From assembly GCA_964653435.1 (NCBI GenBank), contig CAZZFA010000065.1:1-32280 (forward strand): DNA of 32,280 nucleotides, given 5' to 3'. This stretch comes from CAZMVY01 sp964653435 (GTDB lineage Bacteria; Planctomycetota; Phycisphaerae; UBA1845; PWPN01). The notes beneath the pieces were generated by a model. That model was not told where the DNA came from, searched no databases, and was given only the letters and a program-made list of their open reading frames with translations. Position 1 is the first letter of the stretch. Each line of letters opens with the position of its first letter. Of this stretch, positions 32,047 to 32,280 are shown in pieces. The position numbers and the translations under genes were made by a program.

Positions 32047-32280
32047 CTTGCGAGCGGCGCGCCTTGTGCGCGGCGCGCCTTGTGCGCGGCGCATCTTGCG
32101 CGCGGTGCATCTTGCGTGCAATGCGCCTTGTGCGCGGTGCATCTTCCGCGTGGCGCGCCTTGCGCGCAATGCGCCTTGTGCGCGGTGGATCTTGCGCGCG
32201 GCGTGCCTTGCGCGTATGTATCGCACTGCGGCGGTGGCGCCACCCGTCATTCTGAGGAGCGCAGCGACGAAGAATCTGGC
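32047..32280. repeat. Composite dispersed element: 16-bp tandem array plus palindromic repeat (copy 2, cut by window end)
   Basis: Ten exact-length 16-bp units with consensus CTTGYGCGCGGYGCRY run from 32047 to 32206, with a partial unit after. They are followed by the same CACTGCGGCGGTG-like bridge and palindromic repeat (from 32243) found at 3613-3718. The first copy has only about two tandem units, so the array has expanded or contracted. The palindrome's right arm is beyond the window edge. Confidence 0.85.

Overview
The window is GC-rich bacterial DNA that most resembles a member of the Planctomycetota, probably a Phycisphaerae-like lineage. The reasons are two genes with C-terminal VPEP sorting tails (PEP-CTERM), calcium-loop tails of the form DxDxDGDVDxxDFxxFxxC...NGPNxPP...C on two large exported proteins, an exported TIGR03790-like protein, a giant ResB-CcsA fusion and a membrane-anchored excisionase-like HTH protein. 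The taxonomic call is an inference from protein style; no rRNA gene is present.

Layout. Positions 1-840 hold no credible gene but contain three families of tandem repeats. A polyprenyl-phosphate sugar transferase (953-2395) follows; it carries an in-frame heptanucleotide repeat. Next is an ABC export cluster: ATPase (2627-3556), an exported helical protein (3860-4912) and a double-length ABC-2 permease (5120-6961). A palindromic dispersed repeat sits inside this cluster, and a second copy runs off the right edge of the window. A convergent orphan cytosolic histidine kinase (7030-7845, minus) is followed by two small genes: an 87-residue conserved-looking protein and a VOC-fold protein. Transcription terminator Rho (9268-10728) comes next, behind an unusually long predicted leader.

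The middle (11270-15251) is a surface/exported region. Two paralogous PEP-CTERM proteins share promoter, leader and ribosome-binding architecture, and are followed by a TIGR03790-like protein with a calcium-loop tail. A likely operon (15402-16970) encodes a small membrane protein and an HTH protein with two C-terminal membrane helices. An OmpA-like lipoprotein (17149-18159) follows. Positions 18863-23239 encode a ResB-CcsA cytochrome c maturation fusion. Two large multi-pass GT-C-like membrane glycosyltransferases (23371-25230 and 25365-27455) come next, then a secreted subtilisin-family protease with Ig-like domains and the same calcium-loop tail (27779-31045). A tRNA-Ala(GGC) lies on the minus strand (31283-31355) with a near-consensus promoter. 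The last 900 bases are gene-free and end in a 16-bp tandem array attached to the dispersed repeat.

Themes. Much of the window concerns the cell envelope: sugar transfer, export, exosortase-type sorting, periplasmic cytochrome maturation and secreted proteins. The most notable observations are the paired PEP-CTERM genes with a conserved 100-nt leader beside a TIGR03790 gene, the CX11C calcium-loop tail occurring four times in two proteins, the heptamer repeat that could switch the sugar transferase off, the composite tandem/palindromic element present twice, and a recurring TTGCAT-like -35 box. All functional assignments come from reading motifs; no database search was possible.
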